Shown here: piece by piece, positions 1-6,887 of the stretch
Numbering within the stretch: position 1 is the first letter of the stretch
Layout: each line of letters starts with the position of its first letter
From: Chitinophagaceae bacterium
GTDB lineage: Bacteria; Bacteroidota; Bacteroidia; Chitinophagales; Chitinophagaceae
Direction of reading: 5' to 3'
Assembly: GCA_023251335.1 (NCBI GenBank)
Contig: JAHEZA010000136.1
Coordinates: forward strand, 1 to 6,887
Length of the DNA stretch: 6,887 bases
Position numbers and translations under genes: made by a program
The notes under the pieces: model-generated
What the model saw: the letters and a program-made list of their open reading frames with translations, nothing else
What the model was told of the DNA's origin: nothing
The model's database searches: none

Positions 1-1808
1 ACAATACGCCGCATAATTATTTTTTGATAGAAGGCGAAGAAGCAATAAAAGATTTGGTAAAAAAATTATCTGATCAAAAAGGAATTTCGTTCGATACCGA
101 AACCACGCACATCGATGCCAATGAAGCAGAATTGGTTGGGCTTAGTTTTTCTTTTAAAAGAGGTGAAGGATATTATGTTCCATGCCCGCCTGATAAGGAA
201 ATGGCAGCACAAATCCTCAGGCATTTTATTCCCGTGTTTAATGACGAATCAAAACTATGGGTAGGCCAAAACATAAAGTATGATTTAATTATGTTGAAAT
301 GGTATGGCATAGACGTAAAAGGGAAGCTGTTTGACACAATGCTCGCGCATTATGTGATAGAAAGTGAAGGACGAAGAAATATGGATTTGCTGAGTGCACA
401 GTATCTTGGATATGTGCCGGTTTCTATTACAGAATTAATCGGGAAAAAAGGAAAGAGCCAGGGAAATATGCGCGATGTTGAATTGGAAGATGCCAAAGAA
501 TATGCTGCCGAAGACGCGGATATAACCCTGCAATTAAAGGAAGCCTTTTTTCCATTACTAAAAGAAAAAGAAGTAGAAGAAGTTTTCGAAAAAGTAGAAT
601 CACCTTTGTTAAAAGTGTTGATGGATATGGAGTTTGAAGGTGTAAATGTAGACACGGACTTTTTAAATCTTTATTCCAAAGAATTAGAAGAAGAAGCTAA
701 AAAAAGTGAAGAAAGTGTTTATAAACAGGCAGGAATTCGATTCAATCTCGCGTCGCCAAAGCAATTGGGTGAAGTGCTCTTTAATAAAATGCAAATTGGA
801 ACCACCATTAAAAAGACCAAAGGCGGCCAGCACGCAACAGGGGAAGATGTGCTTCTCAAATTAGCAAAAGAAAATCCGATAGTGGAAGACATTTTGAATT
901 TCAGAGAGCTCACCAAATTGAAATCAACCTATGTGGATGCACTGCCACTACTGATCAATAAAAAAACCAGTAGAGTGCATACAAATTATGGACAAGCCAT
1001 TGCGGTTACCGGTAGGTTGAGCAGCAATAATCCTAATCTTCAAAACATACCTATCAGGACCGCGAGAGGGCGCGAGATAAGAAAAGCATTTATTCCCCGC
1101 GACAAAGATCATGTAATTATTTCTGCGGATTATTCACAGATAGAATTGCGCATTGTAGCCGGAATAAGTGGTGATCCAGCCATGGGAGAAGCTTTCAAAT
1201 TGGGAAAAGATATTCATACAGCCACAGCAGCCAAAGTTTTTAATGTGAAAGAAGAAGACGTAACCAAAGAAATGCGTTACAAAGCCAAAAGTGTCAACTT
1301 CGGAATCATCTACGGGCAAAGCGCTTTCGGCCTCGCAGAAAATATCGGTGTAAGCAGAACAGAGGCAAAAGAAATCATAGACGCTTATAAAAAAGAATTT
1401 GCCAATATTCAAAAATATATGGACGAAACCATTCAGTTTTGCAAAACGAAAGGCTATGTGCAAACCATCATGGGGCGAAAGCGTTGGTTAAAAGATATCA
1501 ATTCCTCTAATTGGACGGTACGTGGATTTGCCGAACGAAATGCTATTAACTCTCCGATACAAGGCACCGCTGCCGATATGATAAAACTGGCGATGATTGA
1601 TGTTCATCGTGAATTTCAGAAACATAATTTTAAATCTAAAATGATTTTACAGGTGCATGACGAATTGGTGTTTGACGCGCACAAGTCTGAGGTGGAAATC
1701 ATAAAACCTATTATCCTTGAATCCATGAAAAACGCGATGAAGCTGCCTAATGGAGTACCGGTAGAAGCAGAGTTAGGCGTAGGTGAGAACTGGCTTGAGG
1801 CACATTAA
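1..1808 (+). CDS. polA: DNA polymerase I, 5'-truncated by the window edge (3'-5' exonuclease and polymerase domains)
   Basis: Pol I fills gaps during excision repair and replaces Okazaki primers. The reading frame is open from base 3 with no stop, so the TTG at 24 is internal and the true start lies upstream. Family members are about 900-950 residues; roughly the last 600 are here. Counting from the TTG as residue 1, the proofreading exonuclease shows all three motifs: D24-x-E26 (DTET), N83/D87 (GQNIKYD) and Y160-x3-D164 (YAAED). This domain therefore looks catalytically intact, unlike the dead version in Taq Pol. The polymerase domain shows TGRLSSNNPNLQNIPIR near 329-345, motif A at D369 (DYSQIELR, with the steric-gate-type E374), motif B R418/K422/F426/Y430 (RYKAKSVNFGIIYG) and motif C H545-D546-E547 (QVHDELVFD). 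It ends in the usual GENWLEAH-like tail. The next gene follows after 9 bases on the same strand. The 5'-nuclease domain cannot be assessed. Confidence 0.97.
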   Translation, partial: NTPHNYFLIEGEEAIKDLVKKLSDQKGISFDTETTHIDANEAELVGLSFSFKRGEGYYVPCPPDKEMAAQILRHFIPVFNDESKLWVGQNIKYDLIMLKWYGIDVKGKLFDTMLAHYVIESEGRRNMDLLSAQYLGYVPVSITELIGKKGKSQGNMRDVELEDAKEYAAEDADITLQLKEAFFPLLKEKEVEEVFEKVESPLLKVLMDMEFEGVNVDTDFLNLYSKELEEEAKKSEESVYKQAGIRFNLASPKQLGEVLFNKMQIGTTIKKTKGGQHATGEDVLLKLAKENPIVEDILNFRELTKLKSTYVDALPLLINKKTSRVHTNYGQAIAVTGRLSSNNPNLQNIPIRTARGREIRKAFIPRDKDHVIISADYSQIELRIVAGISGDPAMGEAFKLGKDIHTATAAKVFNVKEEDVTKEMRYKAKSVNFGIIYGQSAFGLAENIGVSRTEAKEIIDAYKKEFANIQKYMDETIQFCKTKGYVQTIMGRKRWLKDINSSNWTVRGFAERNAINSPIQGTAADMIKLAMIDVHREFQKHNFKSKMILQVHDELVFDAHKSEVEIIKPIILESMKNAMKLPNGVPVEAELGVGENWLEAH

Positions 1809-1817
1809 AAATAAATT

Positions 1818-2465
1818 ATGATAACATTAATTTACTGTTACGATGCTTACTGTGGCTGGTGCTACGGTTTTAGTGAAGTGATTAGAAAAATTAATTCTGA
1901 ATACAAAAATAAGCTGGAATTCGAAGTGCTTTCAGGTGGAATGATTCTGCCGGAAGAACCTGTATCCATTGGCGCTACAGCAAAATATATTGAAGAATCT
2001 TATAAAAGAGTTGAAGAAATTACAGGAATAAAATTTGGCGAAGATTACCTCTGGCATATTGAACATCCAGGCGCAAGCGACTGGTTTCCCAATTCGGAAA
2101 AACCGGCAATTGCGCTTTGTGTTTTTAAAGATTACTTTCCGGATCAGCAGGTAAGCTTTGCTGCCGATTTACAATATGCATTACATTTTGAAGGTCGGGA
2201 TCTTACTGATGATGAAGCGTATAGATTACTGCTTGAAAAATACAATATACCGGACGAAGAATTTTATGAAAAACTTCAGGACAAAGAATATAAAGAGCGC
2301 ACACATTACGAATTCGCCTTATGCAAACAATTAAAAGTATCCGGCTTTCCTGCCGTTTTTTTGCAACTAAGTGAATCTAAATTTTACATGGTGGCACAAG
2401 GATACACTGATTACGAAACCTTAAAGGAAAGAATGGTAAACGTGCTGCAGGAAAATGGGCTTTAG
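1818..2465 (+). CDS. Cytoplasmic DsbA/FrnE-like thiol-disulfide oxidoreductase (thioredoxin fold)
   Basis: This 215-residue protein resembles the predicted protein-disulfide isomerase group of the DsbA family (COG3531-like). The active-site CxxC is at C12-G-W-C15, straight after the first beta strand (LIYCYDAYCGWCYGF), the usual position for this family. The cis-proline region is GFPAVFL with P178. Between them lies the alpha-helical insertion typical of DsbA, about residues 45-165. Other cysteines are C7, C101 and C169. No signal peptide or membrane segment precedes the CxxC, so a cytoplasmic location is expected and a role in periplasmic disulfide formation is unlikely. The substrate is not evident. 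The ATG at 1818 is the only sensible start, since the first strand begins at residue 2. It has no Shine-Dalgarno sequence, only an A-rich leader. The 9-bp spacing from polA suggests co-transcription. Family assignment is firm; the biochemical role (reductase, isomerase or other) is open. Confidence 0.88.
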   Translation: MITLIYCYDAYCGWCYGFSEVIRKINSEYKNKLEFEVLSGGMILPEEPVSIGATAKYIEESYKRVEEITGIKFGEDYLWHIEHPGASDWFPNSEKPAIALCVFKDYFPDQQVSFAADLQYALHFEGRDLTDDEAYRLLLEKYNIPDEEFYEKLQDKEYKERTHYEFALCKQLKVSGFPAVFLQLSESKFYMVAQGYTDYETLKERMVNVLQENGL

Positions 2466-2481
2466 AAAAATTTTTCAAAGC
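2459..2481. terminator. Weak hairpin over the stop codon of the DsbA-like gene, possible terminator
   Basis: GCTTT pairs with AAAGC, and GAAA pairs with TTTC. One unpaired A at 2464 interrupts the left arm, and a four-base AATT loop lies at 2469-2472. The TAG stop at 2463-2465 lies in the left arm. The stem is A/T-rich and no clear T tract follows on the plus strand, so it is a poor match to a classical intrinsic terminator. It is the only hairpin I found near the convergent junction and could serve either strand weakly. The rest of the 87-bp gap shows nothing else recognisable. Confidence 0.3.
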
Positions 2482-2552
2482 AGAAATTGCAGTTATTTGT
2501 TTGTTTACTAATAGATTTTCATAGTCGTCTGGTAAGAAGCAAGAAATCAAAT

Positions 2553-5500
2553 TTACGAAACCGCAAGTTTTTGGTCAGTTACAACTTCTACATTGCTTTT
2601 CATTTGTTTTAAAAAATGATACAGCGCTTTCATATCAGCAATATCCCTAACAATCAATATCCCATTTCGCCCTACCTGCTTCAGTTTCGCCTTGTTGGTT
2701 TTTGTTTGAATGAAATTCAGAATTTGCTCAAAAGTTTTACTGGTAAAATAAGGTGAATCAGGATTGGCAACAAAGAAACATTTTAAGATACCACTTTTTA
2801 AAATCATTTTTTCAAACCCAAGCTCTACCGCAATTTTCCGGCAACGTACTGTCGTGAATAGATCTTCTACCTGTCCTGGAACCGGGCCGAAACGATCAAT
2901 CATTTCTTTGTGCAGCTCTTTAAGATTTTCTTCTGTGTCGCAATTATCGAGGCGTGAATACAGACTTAACCGTTCAGTTATATTTTCGACATATTCATCC
3001 GGTATTAAAATTTCAAGATCGGTATCAATCGAGCAATCGGAAACAAAATCATCCTGCTTTTGAATTTCTTCTTTAAACAATTCTTTAAACTCTTTTCTCT
3101 TTAGTTCCCGAATGGCTTCATCAAGAATTTTCTGGTACATCTCAAACCCTATTTCTGCGATAAAACCACTTTGTTCGCCACCCAATAAATTTCCCGCACC
3201 GCGGATGTCAAGATCGCGCATGGCAATCTGGAAGCCACTTCCCAGATCACTGTATTGTTCTAATGTCGTTAAGCGCTTCCGGCTTTCTGCAGTTAATGTG
3301 CTCATTGGAGGCGCCAGCAAATAACAAAATGCTTTCTTGTTGCTACGTCCTACTCTGCCGCGAAGCTGATGCAAATCGCTCAATCCAAAATGGTGTGCGT
3401 TGTTTACAATAATGGTGTTTACATTCGGAATATCCACGCCACTTTCTACAATATTGGTACAGATCAACACATCGTATTTCTGATCCATAAAATCAAGGAT
3501 TGTTTCCTCCAGCTGGCTTCCCTCCAATTGCCCGTGTGCATGAGCTATACTAAGATCTGGACACAAACCCTGGATCAATGTTTTCATCTCCTGCAAACCG
3601 TTCACCCTGTTGTGAATAAAGAAAACCTGCCCTCCCCTTTCTACTTCGTAATAAATCGCATCTCTTATAAAATCCTGGTTAAATACGTGTACTTCCGTTT
3701 GAATAGGTTGCCTGTTTGGCGGTGGCGTATTGATGATACTGAGATCTCTTGCTCCCATCAAACTGAACTGCAAAGTTCTTGGGATAGGCGTCGCCGTCAG
3801 TGTGAGTGAATCCACAGTAGCGCGAATATGCTTTAGTTTTTCTTTTGCAGACACACCAAATTTCTGTTCTTCGTCAATTACCATCAAACCAAGATCTTTG
3901 AACTTTACATCTTTACTCAGCAGCGCATGGGTTCCTATAATGATATCAATCTTTCCTTCCTGTAGCTTTTGTAATGTTTCCTTTTTCTGTTTTGATGTTT
4001 TAAAACGGTTCAGATAATCAACAGTTACCGGAAAATCGCTTAACCTTTCACTGAAGGTTTTATAATGCTGGTAAGCAAGTATCGTTGTAGGAACTAACAC
4101 AGCAGCCTGTTTGCCATCAAGATTTGTTTTGAACGCCGCTCTTATCGCCACTTCTGTTTTACCAAACCCTACATCGCCGCAAATAAGCCTGTCCATTGGC
4201 GATTGTTTTTCCATATCTGTTTTTACATCAATTACCGCTTTGCTCTGGTCAGGCGTATCTTCATATAAGAATGATGATTCCAGTTCTGTTTGCATATAAT
4301 TATCCGGCGAGTGCGCAAAGCCTTTATGGCTCTTTCTATGCGCATAAAGCCTGATAAGATCGGCCGCAATATCTTTTACCTGTTTTTTTGTTTTATCTTT
4401 TAATTTATTCCAGATATCGCTGCCCAGTTTATTCATCCTGGGCACTGTACCTTCTTTGCCGCTGTACTTACTTATTTTATGGAGAGAAGAAATATTTACA
4501 TACAGCAGGTCTTTGTCTTTATAAACAATCCTCACCGCTTCCTGCATTACGCCGTTGGAATTAATTTTTTCAAGCCCGCTGAAAACGCCAACACCATGAT
4601 CTATATGGGTAACGTAATCCCCAGGCTGCAATTCGCGAAGCATCTTTAACGTAAGCGCCTTGTTTTTGCTGAAAGACTGCTTAACCCTGTATTTATGATA
4701 TCGCTGAAAAATTTCGTGATCGGTATAACAAACAATTTTTAGATCATGATCTATAAATCCTTCATGTATCGAAACCGGAATTGGCACAAAATTTATTTCT
4801 GTATTCTGGTCTGTGAAAATAGAATGCAATCTTTCTAATTGCTTTGGATTTTCCGCAAAAATAAAAATGTTATATTTTTTAGATTCATAGCTTTTCAAAT
4901 CATCAATCAACAATTTGAATTGCCTGTTAAATGCAGGCTGCTGCTGAATAGAAAAAATAATTTCATTTGTTTTTGAAAAATATTTTTTGTTTCCAAACTC
5001 AACAATAGAATTTGCCTTAAACTGATTTTCCAAAACAGAAGCACTAACGAAATCATTTATCGAAACTTCTTTCTTTTCATTCAATTCATCATTCTCAGCG
5101 TTAATAACTGTCGTCGGTGGTCTGTGGTCGGTGGTGTGGCTTCTGATTTCATCTTCCACATTTTGGAATTCCTGTTCAATTTTCTCTTTAATAAATTCCC
5201 AATCCTCCATCCACACAATGGTATTTTCAGGCAGAAAATTCATCAACGATACTTTTTCACCGGTCGCAAACTGAGTCTCTACATTTGGGATAATATTTAC
5301 CTGCAACAATTTACGTTCGCTTAACTGTGTTTCCGGATCAAACAAACGGATGCTGTCAATTTCCTTTCCAAATAATTCGATACGATAAGGTTTTTCGTTA
5401 CCATAAGAATAAATGTCCAAAATTCCGCCCCGGACCGCAAACTGTCCGGGCTCATATACAAAATCTGTGCGGCTGAAACCATGATCCACAAAGCGCGCCA

Positions 5501-5981
5501 GCAATTCATCCACTTTTATCGTTTCGCCTTGCTTAAAAGAAATAATATTCTGAGAAAGCGTTTTAGACAAAACAACCTTTTCAAAAATGGCTTCTGGATA
5601 GGTAACGATAACTTTCTTATTTCCTCCCGCACTCATTTTCGTCAACGCTTCTGTTCTAAGCATCACGTGGCTGCTATTGAGTTGATGATAATTCTTTTTT
5701 GTTTTAAAAGAAGAAGGAAAATAAAAGATATCCAGCGCCCCCGTGATGTTTTCTATGGTATTGTGAAAATAAGCCGCCTCCTCAGCGTCTCTTAAAATGA
5801 TGAGATGATTCAGTTGGGAGGCTGAAGAATGATTAAAAACCGACGAAAATATAAATTGGGAAGCGCTCCCGTGGAGGCCGGACAGATGAAGTTGTTGAGG
5901 TTCCGGCAACGAGATGCCATTCGCAATTGAAAAAATGCGTTCATCATTTGCATAACTATTCAACAACACATCCAGGTTCAT
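2553..5981 (-). CDS. mfd: Transcription-repair coupling factor Mfd
   Basis: Mfd pushes stalled RNA polymerase off DNA lesions by ATP-driven translocation and recruits UvrA to start nucleotide excision repair. The 1142-residue length matches the family (E. coli 1148). Domains in order: a UvrB-like N-terminal module (about 1-280, with EPGQFAVRGGILDIYSYG at 177-194 and PYRIELFGKEIDSIRLFDP after it); a variable linker (about 280-310); a domain-3-like part (about 310-430); the CarD-like RNA-polymerase-interacting domain (about 450-510, PGDYVTHIDHGVGVFSGL); then the RecG-like translocase. The translocase shows Walker A GDVGFGKTE (602-610, K608), DEEQ (703-706), TATP (729-732), TNIVESGVDIP (842-852) and QLRGRVGRS (872-880). 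The TRG-like segment RDLDIRGAGNLLGGEQSG follows at 922-939. The C-terminal D7 domain (about 985-1110) includes ERLSLYSRLDN and DRFGPVPGQVEDL. All key ATPase residues are present. The linker carries an unusual in-frame repeat tract (residues 282-292). The gene is divergent from the flavin reductase and convergent with the DsbA-like gene, so it is probably monocistronic. Confidence 0.98.
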   Translation of the reverse strand: MNLDVLLNSYANDERIFSIANGISLPEPQQLHLSGLHGSASQFIFSSVFNHSSASQLNHLIILRDAEEAAYFHNTIENITGALDIFYFPSSFKTKKNYHQLNSSHVMLRTEALTKMSAGGNKKVIVTYPEAIFEKVVLSKTLSQNIISFKQGETIKVDELLARFVDHGFSRTDFVYEPGQFAVRGGILDIYSYGNEKPYRIELFGKEIDSIRLFDPETQLSERKLLQVNIIPNVETQFATGEKVSLMNFLPENTIVWMEDWEFIKEKIEQEFQNVEDEIRSHTTDHRPPTTVINAENDELNEKKEVSINDFVSASVLENQFKANSIVEFGNKKYFSKTNEIIFSIQQQPAFNRQFKLLIDDLKSYESKKYNIFIFAENPKQLERLHSIFTDQNTEINFVPIPVSIHEGFIDHDLKIVCYTDHEIFQRYHKYRVKQSFSKNKALTLKMLRELQPGDYVTHIDHGVGVFSGLEKINSNGVMQEAVRIVYKDKDLLYVNISSLHKISKYSGKEGTVPRMNKLGSDIWNKLKDKTKKQVKDIAADLIRLYAHRKSHKGFAHSPDNYMQTELESSFLYEDTPDQSKAVIDVKTDMEKQSPMDRLICGDVGFGKTEVAIRAAFKTNLDGKQAAVLVPTTILAYQHYKTFSERLSDFPVTVDYLNRFKTSKQKKETLQKLQEGKIDIIIGTHALLSKDVKFKDLGLMVIDEEQKFGVSAKEKLKHIRATVDSLTLTATPIPRTLQFSLMGARDLSIINTPPPNRQPIQTEVHVFNQDFIRDAIYYEVERGGQVFFIHNRVNGLQEMKTLIQGLCPDLSIAHAHGQLEGSQLEETILDFMDQKYDVLICTNIVESGVDIPNVNTIIVNNAHHFGLSDLHQLRGRVGRSNKKAFCYLLAPPMSTLTAESRKRLTTLEQYSDLGSGFQIAMRDLDIRGAGNLLGGEQSGFIAEIGFEMYQKILDEAIRELKRKEFKELFKEEIQKQDDFVSDCSIDTDLEILIPDEYVENITERLSLYSRLDNCDTEENLKELHKEMIDRFGPVPGQVEDLFTTVRCRKIAVELGFEKMILKSGILKCFFVANPDSPYFTSKTFEQILNFIQTKTNKAKLKQVGRNGILIVRDIADMKALYHFLKQMKSNVEVVTDQKLAVS
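5108..5135 (-). repeat. In-frame tandem repeat of a 14-mer (heptamer-based) inside mfd
   Basis: On the plus strand, 5108-5121 and 5122-5135 are two adjacent copies of CTGT[C/G]GTCGGTGGT, identical at 13 of 14 positions; the single mismatch is C at 5112 versus G at 5126. Each 14-mer is built from related heptamers (GGTCGGT and GGTCTGT alternating), and a degenerate unit (GGTGTGG) continues to 5139. In the mfd frame the block encodes an HTTDHRPPTTV-like tract (residues 282-292). It is much more GC-rich than the flanking AT-rich codons. It falls in the linker after the UvrB-like module, where Mfd proteins vary. I recall similar TTDHRPP-type tracts and matching intergenic DNA in other Bacteroidota genomes, but could not check this here. 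No second copy was seen in this window. Confidence 0.8.
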
Positions 5982-5985
5982 TCAG

Positions 5986-5991
5986 CTCCTT
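5986..5991 (-). promoter_or_regulatory. Shine-Dalgarno sequence of mfd
   Basis: AAGGAG lies on the minus strand four bases (CTGA) before the mfd ATG at 5981-5979. It supports this start, which also gives the expected N-terminus for the family. It stands out because the other two visible starts in the window have only A/T-rich leaders, as is usual in Bacteroidota. Confidence 0.6.
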
Positions 5992-6001
5992 TTTCGGAAT
6001 G

Positions 6002-6009
6002 CAAAGTTA
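6002..6009 (-). promoter_or_regulatory. Candidate -7 promoter box of mfd
   Basis: The minus strand reads TAACTTTG, an exact match to the Bacteroidota -7 consensus TAnnTTTG. It would start transcription near 5995, giving a very short leader of about 14 bases that still contains the AAGGAG site. I see no convincing TTTG -33 element at 19-21 bases upstream, so this is a half-supported promoter. Confidence 0.45.
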
Positions 6010-6055
6010 ACGATTTGGGGTTATTTTTTCCGGGTGGTGAAAATGCGATGCACGA

Positions 6056-6086
6056 TTTATAACAACTCTTACATATTTTAATTTTT
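6056..6086 (+). promoter_or_regulatory. Weak candidate promoter of the flavin reductase gene
   Basis: TTTA at 6056-6059 and TAATTTTT at 6079-6086 are separated by 19 bases. Each differs by one base from the Bacteroidota elements TTTG and TAnnTTTG, and the spacing is right. Transcription would start near 6092, about ten bases before the ATG at 6102. The region is very A/T-rich, so chance matches are likely. Confidence 0.3.
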
Positions 6087-6101
6087 CATTCAAAATATAC
6101 T

Positions 6102-6878
6102 ATGTATTTTTCAGCAAAATTAACTCTGATGGCAATCGAACCCTGGCGTACGGGAACAGTCATAAAAATTATAGATGAGACGTACAATACCAAACGGTAT
6201 TTTATCCGCGTGGATGAACTGGAATCCTTTGATTTCAAAGCAGGGCAATTTGTAACCCTCGATCTTCCCATACATGAGCAAAAAAACAAAAGATGGCGCA
6301 GTTATTCTATCGCAAGCTGGCCCGATGGAAGCAACGTGTATGAATTATTGATTGTTCTTTTGGAAGGCGGGTTGGGTACTACCTATTTATTTAACGAGGT
6401 GAAAGTAGGCTCTCAGCTTATCTTTCGCGGAGCGCAGGGTGTATTTACATTACCCGAAATAATTGAAAAAGATATATTCTTTATTTGCACGGGAACAGGA
6501 ATTGCCCCATTCAGGAGTATGCTCAATTATATGAAGCTTCATGATGTGCCGCATCAAAATCTTTATTTAATTTATGGCTGCCGCACCCAAAAAGACCTCC
6601 TTTATTTTGATGAAATGAAATGCCTTGAACAGGAAATGGAAAATCTTCATTTCATGCCTACGCTCAGCCGCGAAAACTGGAATGGACATTCCGGTTATGT
6701 GCACGATCTGTACGAAACCATTTGCAAAAAAAACAATGAAGCGTGCGACACATTGGAAAATTTAAAACCCGCGGCATTTTATTTATGCGGCTGGAAATTT
6801 ATGATTGATGATGCGCGCAAAAAAATTGCAGATTTGGGCTATGATAGAAAAGCAGTGCATTTTGAGCTTTATGGGTAA
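6102..6878 (+). CDS. FAD-binding oxidoreductase of the ferredoxin-NADP reductase superfamily
   Basis: This 258-residue flavoprotein should pass electrons between NAD(P)H and a partner carrier such as ferredoxin or flavodoxin; the partner is not identifiable here. The N-terminal beta-barrel (about 15-115) carries the FAD motif R66-S-Y-S-I, with KAGQFVTLDLP before it and GGLGTTYL after it as the usual second flavin contact. The nucleotide-binding domain (about 122-258) has CTGTGIAPFRSM (129-140, G131/G133), IYGCRTQKDLLYFDEM (157-172) and a C-terminal YLCGWKFMIDDA (227-238). It ends HFELYG, with Y257 near the C-terminus where this superfamily often places an aromatic residue. No cysteine cluster for a 2Fe-2S centre is present, so it is a stand-alone reductase rather than an oxygenase-type fused one. 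The ATG at 6129 (protein starting MAIEPWRTG) is a credible alternative start, since the recognisable fold begins just after it; neither start has a Shine-Dalgarno sequence. The gene is complete and ends 9 bases before the window edge. Confidence 0.9.
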   Translation: MYFSAKLTLMAIEPWRTGTVIKIIDETYNTKRYFIRVDELESFDFKAGQFVTLDLPIHEQKNKRWRSYSIASWPDGSNVYELLIVLLEGGLGTTYLFNEVKVGSQLIFRGAQGVFTLPEIIEKDIFFICTGTGIAPFRSMLNYMKLHDVPHQNLYLIYGCRTQKDLLYFDEMKCLEQEMENLHFMPTLSRENWNGHSGYVHDLYETICKKNNEACDTLENLKPAAFYLCGWKFMIDDARKKIADLGYDRKAVHFELYG

Positions 6879-6887
6879 AATAAAAAT

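Noticed and set aside
24..26. TTG as the start codon of polA
   Set aside because: The same frame is open to the window edge and reads NTPHNYFLIEG, which fits the linker before the exonuclease domain; the gene is simply cut by the window.
1134..1463. Minus-strand open frame of 109 codons inside polA
   Set aside because: It is antisense to polymerase motifs A and B, phenylalanine-rich as expected from the complement of lysine/glutamate codons, and shows no recognisable protein features.
2482..2552. Possible small gene or RNA in the convergent gap
   Set aside because: There is no open frame of useful length, no strong hairpin and no promoter-like sequence.
3369..3809. Plus-strand open frame of 146 codons
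   Set aside because: It lies entirely antisense to the highly conserved helicase part of mfd; its translation shows no domain and it has no start context.
5108..5139. CRISPR-like or riboswitch-like element
   Set aside because: The repeat units are directly adjacent with no spacers and lie within a conserved coding frame, so it is a tandem repeat.
5481..5795. Plus-strand open frame of 104 codons inside mfd
   Set aside because: It is antisense to the N-terminal UvrB-like module of mfd and has no family resemblance.
6092..6110. Inverted repeat AAAATA/TATTTT with the ATG of the flavin reductase in its loop
   Set aside because: The stem is only six A/T pairs in a very A/T-rich leader and would be unstable; it is likely chance.

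Overview
The window looks like an ordinary chromosomal housekeeping segment from a member of the Bacteroidota, probably a Chitinophagales or Sphingobacteriales relative. The lineage call is an inference. It rests on the AT-rich, lysine/asparagine-rich coding style, the general lack of Shine-Dalgarno sequences with A/T-rich start contexts instead, a TAnnTTTG-type -7 box upstream of mfd, and protein sequences whose motifs and linkers resemble proteins I recall from that phylum. Four protein genes fill nearly all of the sequence.

Layout. Positions 1-1808 (+) hold the 3' two thirds of polA (DNA polymerase I): its proofreading exonuclease and polymerase domains. The 5'-nuclease part lies off the left edge. 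Nine bases later, at 1818-2465 (+), comes a small cytoplasmic DsbA/FrnE-like thiol-disulfide protein, probably co-transcribed with polA. An 87-bp convergent gap (2466-2552) carries a weak A/T hairpin. Positions 2553-5981 (-) hold a full-length mfd (transcription-repair coupling factor). A 120-bp divergent gap (5982-6101) carries an apparent mfd -7 box and an unusually good mfd ribosome binding site, plus a weaker candidate promoter for the gene on the other side. Positions 6102-6878 (+) hold a stand-alone FAD/NAD(P)H oxidoreductase of the ferredoxin-NADP reductase superfamily.

How the genes work together. Pol I (gap filling) and Mfd (recruitment of UvrA/B to stalled RNA polymerase) both act in nucleotide excision repair. 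They face each other across the convergent gap and so are not one operon. The thiol-disulfide protein and the flavin reductase are redox proteins with no direct sequence link to repair.

Most notable observation. A GC-rich 28-bp block, two tandem copies of a 14-mer that is itself built from heptamers, sits in frame inside mfd. It encodes an HTTDHRPPTT-like tract in the linker between the UvrB-like and RNA-polymerase-binding parts. It looks like a copy of a dispersed short repeat inserted into an essential-type repair gene at a tolerant site. I see no evidence of a new multi-gene system, CRISPR array, transposase, tRNA or rRNA in this window.
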